The position numbers were made by a program, and so were the translations under genes. This document shows positions 37,326-40,261 of a DNA stretch of 40,261 nt, one piece after another; the first letter of the stretch is position 1; every line of letters begins with the position of its first letter. The notes under the pieces were generated by a model, which was given only the letters and a program-made list of their open reading frames with translations, was not told the DNA's origin and made no database searches. The stretch is from an uncultured bacterium (GTDB lineage: Bacteria; Gemmatimonadota; Gemmatimonadetes; Longimicrobiales; RSA9): NCBI GenBank assembly GCA_937995995.1, contig CALKIP010000008.1, forward strand, positions 1 to 40,261. Reading direction: 5' to 3'.

Positions 37326-40031
37326 CTAGCCGCCTGCAGAGCGCTCACCCGCCTTGCCATCTACCGAGCGACCACCGGCCTCGCCTCCTTCGCGCCGATC
37401 ACTCGCCTCGCCTCCTTCGGGGACCGGATTCGCCTCTCCGCTCGCCCCTGCATCGTGTGTCTGTGCCGCCAGCTTCGGCCCCGCAACAGGGAAGCGCAGG
37501 AGCTGGCGTCCGCGCAGGTCGAGGGCGTAGAGGAACGGCCCATCCACGGTGAGCCCGTAGAACTCGGCGCCGTCGAGGCGCGCGATCTCCTCACGCACCC
37601 CGTTGGGGCCGATGCGCAGGATCCTGCCGGCGCCGCCACGCTCGGCGGCGAAGAGGTCGCCTGAATCGGTGGCGGCGATCGCGACCAGGCGGCCGGCGCC
37701 GAAGCCGGTCCGGATCACGTCGACCGCGCCATCCGGATTCAGCCGCAGCACATCACCCGAGTAGCCGGCCGCGAAGACCGTCGCCGCAGTGTCGACGGCG
37801 ATCTGGTAGACCTTCGTCGAGAGCGTCGTCCACGGGTGCACCTGGCCGTCGGGGGTCACACGGTGGATCCGCCCGTTCCACTCGGCGACGAGGACGCTGC
37901 CATCGCGCAGCGCGGCGGCGCCGTACGCCGGCGCATCGCCGGGGAGCGTCGCCACGACCTCCGCCCGGCCGTCCGGGCGCACCTTGTAGAGGTAGTTCAC
38001 CTCGTGCGCACGTGCGACGACGTACACCCCGCCGTGTGGTGCGGGCACGGGCGCATAGAGCGCTTCGGCCGGAAGGCGCGCGAGCGTCTCCAGGTGCCGA
38101 TCCGCATCCGGGAGCTGCAGGATGCGGGGGCGAGGACGCATCCCGAGCGGGTCCCAGCCGTAGCTGGCCTGGAAGACGCGGCCGGAGCGCGCGGCGAGTC
38201 CCCAGCCCCACGGCAGCCCGGTCGCCACCACATCGGGTGCATCGGAGGCGGCGACGTCGAGTTCGACGACCATGCGCCCCGCGACTTCCTCCGTGCCGTC
38301 CAACGTGAACGTCACCGTGTCCGCATACACGCCGGGCTCGAGGCCGGTCGGGTCCGCCCGCAGCGTCAACGCCTCGCCGAAACGCGTGGCGCGAATCCAC
38401 GGCTCGCTGCTTTCTGCCGACCAGTTGCCGACGGCGCCGCCCTCGCGGCGGATGGCCACGATCCGCGTCGCCTCGGCATCTTCGGGGGCCGCGGCGAGCC
38501 GGATCTCCGAGGGCTCGGCCACGAGCGCCGGGCCCGTGAAGCCGATCGACAGATCGGCCACGATGCTGCCGTTCCGCTCCGTGATCCCGGCCAGGCGCAG
38601 CGGTGAATCTCCGACCAGGTCGAAGGTGTCGCGCCGAGCGGCGCCCGGGAACGGGTCGCCCGGATCCGCGTAGCGGCCCCGACGCAGGTCGCGCCTGCCG
38701 TCGGCCTCGATCAGCCCGACCGCAGGGTGCTCCTCGTCGGCGTTCCACGCACCCAGTTCACCCCGGTCCGGGGCGATCCGCCACACCAGCAGCCCCTCGC
38801 CCGGAAGGCCCTTGTCCGAGCCGATCCGCCGGCGGTTCTCCAGGAGCAGGTACTCGTTGCGCTTGTCCGGGATGTCGTAGCGGTAGACCATGCGGGAGTG
38901 CTGGACGGGCGGCAGCTCGATCGTCGACTGCGACTCCTTCAACCAATCGACCCGCACCCAGCCGAGCTGCTCCTTGGCCCACGCACTCAGGTGCGCGGGG
39001 GAGTGACGCTCGCTGTGGCTGCCCGTGCCCATGAGCCCCCAGGCGCCGATCCCCTGCGAGCTTCCATCGTAGTCGTAGAGGTCGGGCAGCCCCAGGGCGT
39101 GACCCGTCTCGTGGGCGAGCACGCCGATGTGCATCGGGTCGCACGTGCCCGACTCCGTGGCCGGCAGGACCACGTAGTCCGCGATACGGATCTTGCCACC
39201 GCCCGCCTTCTCGTCATTCGTCTCGATCGGTGCCATCGCGCCGCGATGCGGCCAGATCGCACCCGCGCGCCAGTCGTTCCGGCAGTCGGTGGCATAGACC
39301 AGCGCGACGAAGTCGACGTAGCCGTCGTCGTCACCGGAGTTCGGAATTCCGTCGGGACCGTCATTGTCGAACTGCCCGAAGTCGATCATCCGGTCCGCCG
39401 CACGGATCGCCTCCTCGCGCAGCTCTCGGATCCGGCCGAAGCTCGCCCACGCGTAATCTGAATTGGGCAGGTAATGCCGCGCCTCATGACGAAGCTTGAC
39501 CCACGGCGTCACCACTCCCTCGACGGTGAGCAGCCCGCCAGAGACCTCCTCCCAGTAGGCGGCGAAGCTCATCGTATCGCCCCGCACGGGCCCGAACAGC
39601 CGCTCCTGCAGCACCTCGGGATCGAAGGGAGGCGAGACATCCGCGTAGTGCACCGGGATCACCGCCACGCGAAGCGTCCCCGTCAGCGCGGCGCCCGATT
39701 CCGCGAGCAACTCCGGCGTCGCTCCATCCAGTGCGCCCGCCGCCTGGAGCTCGGCCCGCTTCCGCCTGACGCCTTCCGCCTTCGCCAGCCACGCCCGGCT
39801 GAACTCGAGAGGCACCAGCGGTTTCGCATCCAGACCCGCGATCTCCACAGGCGGCGTCACTACCGCCGTCTCCGCCGGCGAGGGACGCGCCGATTGCGCA
39901 TCTGCCGGGCCTGCGGAGAGGCCGAGGCCACACAACACGGTACCGAACGCCAGACGCACGGTACGACGGAAGCTGCCGAGATCGCACGATGGTCTCAGGG
40001 GGATCGCTCCTTCGCGAGCCCGGCCGCGCAC
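37326..40031 (-). CDS. secreted M6 family metalloprotease with C-terminal beta-propeller
   Basis: Predicted 901-aa exported protease. The signal peptide is RLAFGTVLCGLGLSAGPADAQ. The M6 (immune inhibitor A-like) domain has HETGHALGLPDLYD (zinc site His307, His311, catalytic Glu308) and the Met-turn GLMGTGSHS. Residues about 520-640 look like a beta-sandwich (SSEPWIRATRFGEALTLRADP, BACON-like). Residues about 640-865 have repeats such as LYKVRPDGRAEVV, IHRVTPDGQVHPW, VLRLNPDGAVDVI and ILRIGPNGVREEI, an NHL or SMP-30-type propeller. The last 40 residues are a low-complexity Glu/Gly/Arg tail, with no recognisable type IX sorting domain. The start is GTG 40031 or, better for the signal length, GTG 39959. 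Confidence 0.87.
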   Translation of the reverse strand: MRGRAREGAIPLRPSCDLGSFRRTVRLAFGTVLCGLGLSAGPADAQSARPSPAETAVVTPPVEIAGLDAKPLVPLEFSRAWLAKAEGVRRKRAELQAAGALDGATPELLAESGAALTGTLRVAVIPVHYADVSPPFDPEVLQERLFGPVRGDTMSFAAYWEEVSGGLLTVEGVVTPWVKLRHEARHYLPNSDYAWASFGRIRELREEAIRAADRMIDFGQFDNDGPDGIPNSGDDDGYVDFVALVYATDCRNDWRAGAIWPHRGAMAPIETNDEKAGGGKIRIADYVVLPATESGTCDPMHIGVLAHETGHALGLPDLYDYDGSSQGIGAWGLMGTGSHSERHSPAHLSAWAKEQLGWVRVDWLKESQSTIELPPVQHSRMVYRYDIPDKRNEYLLLENRRRIGSDKGLPGEGLLVWRIAPDRGELGAWNADEEHPAVGLIEADGRRDLRRGRYADPGDPFPGAARRDTFDLVGDSPLRLAGITERNGSIVADLSIGFTGPALVAEPSEIRLAAAPEDAEATRIVAIRREGGAVGNWSAESSEPWIRATRFGEALTLRADPTGLEPGVYADTVTFTLDGTEEVAGRMVVELDVAASDAPDVVATGLPWGWGLAARSGRVFQASYGWDPLGMRPRPRILQLPDADRHLETLARLPAEALYAPVPAPHGGVYVVARAHEVNYLYKVRPDGRAEVVATLPGDAPAYGAAALRDGSVLVAEWNGRIHRVTPDGQVHPWTTLSTKVYQIAVDTAATVFAAGYSGDVLRLNPDGAVDVIRTGFGAGRLVAIAATDSGDLFAAERGGAGRILRIGPNGVREEIARLDGAEFYGLTVDGPFLYALDLRGRQLLRFPVAGPKLAAQTHDAGASGEANPVPEGGEASDRREGGEAGGRSVDGKAGERSAGG

Positions 40032-40123
40032 GCCTCGCGACGCGGCCGAGAGAATCTTCTCTGTGTAGAACCGGATGTGTCAGTTTCGGAGTGACGCCCG
40101 AAGGGCGCTACAACCCACAACCT

Positions 40124-40150
40124 GTCAAGGTTTTACGACACCGTCAAGGT
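40124..40150. repeat. two direct GTCAAGGT repeats
   Basis: GTCAAGGT occurs at 40124-40131 and 40143-40150, 19 bases apart start to start, close to two helical turns. They lie upstream of the M6 protease start and of the outward-facing promoter at 40199, and could bind a regulator of either. Confidence 0.4.
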
Positions 40151-40198
40151 AGAAGTTCCGAGGTCGTCGGGCACGCTAAATCAAGGCGCCGCGGGGGG

Positions 40199-40226
40199 TT
40201 GACGCACGAAACGGTTTTGCTATATT
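40199..40226 (+). promoter_or_regulatory. strong sigma-70-type promoter pointing out of the window
   Basis: TTGACG (40199-40204) and TATATT (40221-40226) are separated by 16 bases, in an otherwise GC-rich setting. Transcription would start near 40233 and run off the end at 40261. No gene is visible in the remaining bases; the downstream gene is not in the window. Confidence 0.55.
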
Positions 40227-40261
40227 TAATTCCTGCGCACGACGAGTGGCGCATACAACGC

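Noticed and set aside
37326..37445. Type IX secretion sorting domain at the C-terminus of the M6 protease
   Set aside because: The tail is Glu/Gly/Arg low complexity without the beta-sandwich and conserved Lys/Gly pattern expected of such domains.
40091..40108. Small CGCCC-GAA-GGGCG hairpin as a terminator
   Set aside because: The stem has five pairs, no T-run, and lies upstream of rather than after a gene in the window. It could be chance in GC-rich DNA.
1..40261. tRNA or rRNA genes
   Set aside because: Scanning for T-loop-like GGTTCGA strings and rRNA-like conserved stretches gave no candidate that folds into a cloverleaf. A tool-based scan could still find one.

Overview
The window is about 40 kb of GC-rich bacterial chromosome with normal operon structure. 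There is no phage, plasmid, CRISPR or insertion-sequence gene, and I saw no rRNA or tRNA. The gene set suggests a Gram-negative aerobe of the FCB superphylum, most likely Gemmatimonadota. The evidence is an MsbA-type exporter, a lipid A-type acyltransferase, GT9 heptosyltransferase-like enzymes, a TonB protein, a caa3-type oxidase and a PorX-like response regulator with a PglZ domain. This assignment is inference from gene content, not from a marker gene.

Layout. (1) 0.2-7.7 kb is aerobic respiration: ctaA (heme A synthase), then coxB-coxA-coxC-coxD for a caa3 oxidase. Convergent to these are a membrane protein built from two tandem copies of one module, and ctaB (heme O synthase). (2) 8.0-12.6 kb is a soluble NAD-dependent formate dehydrogenase: a molybdenum/tungsten catalytic subunit coupled by ATGA overlap to a fused NuoE-NuoF diaphorase subunit. 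Formate electrons would pass to NADH and on to the oxidase. (3) 12.7-14.8 kb holds an inverted-repeat element, a cupredoxin and DUF4142 lipoprotein pair, and a divergent SufR-like four-cysteine regulator with a dyad operator between them. (4) 15.0-18.4 kb is an M1 peptidase lipoprotein, an APH-fold kinase and an M23 peptidase, tightly overlapped. (5) 18.5-21.2 kb on the minus strand holds a PHP-type tyrosine phosphatase (CpsB/YwqE-like) and a GlpA/GlpD-like glycerol-3-phosphate dehydrogenase. (6) 21.4-25.4 kb holds a TonB-like protein, an unrecognised 137-aa protein and a PAS/GAF histidine kinase, interspersed with GGATAGG-type repeats.

(7) 26.5-37.2 kb is the most distinctive part. A PorX-like regulator sits at the head of a nearly gapless run: MsbA-like ABC exporter, GT9 and GT4 glycosyltransferases, an ICMT-type methyltransferase, a lipid A-type acyltransferase, a GT2 glycosyltransferase with a roughly 247-residue Arg/Gly/Ser/Asn-rich tail, a DUF3108 protein and a conserved enzyme-like protein. 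A second GT9 gene diverges from the head of this run across a palindrome. This looks like an envelope glycolipid (LPS-like) locus under a PorX-type regulator. (8) 37.3-40.0 kb on the minus strand encodes a large secreted M6 metalloprotease with a beta-propeller. The last 60 bases carry a strong promoter that points out of the window.

The best candidates for something new are the arginine-rich tail on the GT2 enzyme, the linkage of a PorX/PglZ regulator to lipid A and glycan genes, and the SufR-like regulator facing a copper-protein operon. Smaller sequence-level finds are a 32-bp tandem duplication that rewrote the end of coxC, and a repeat that supplies the stop codon of the histidine kinase.
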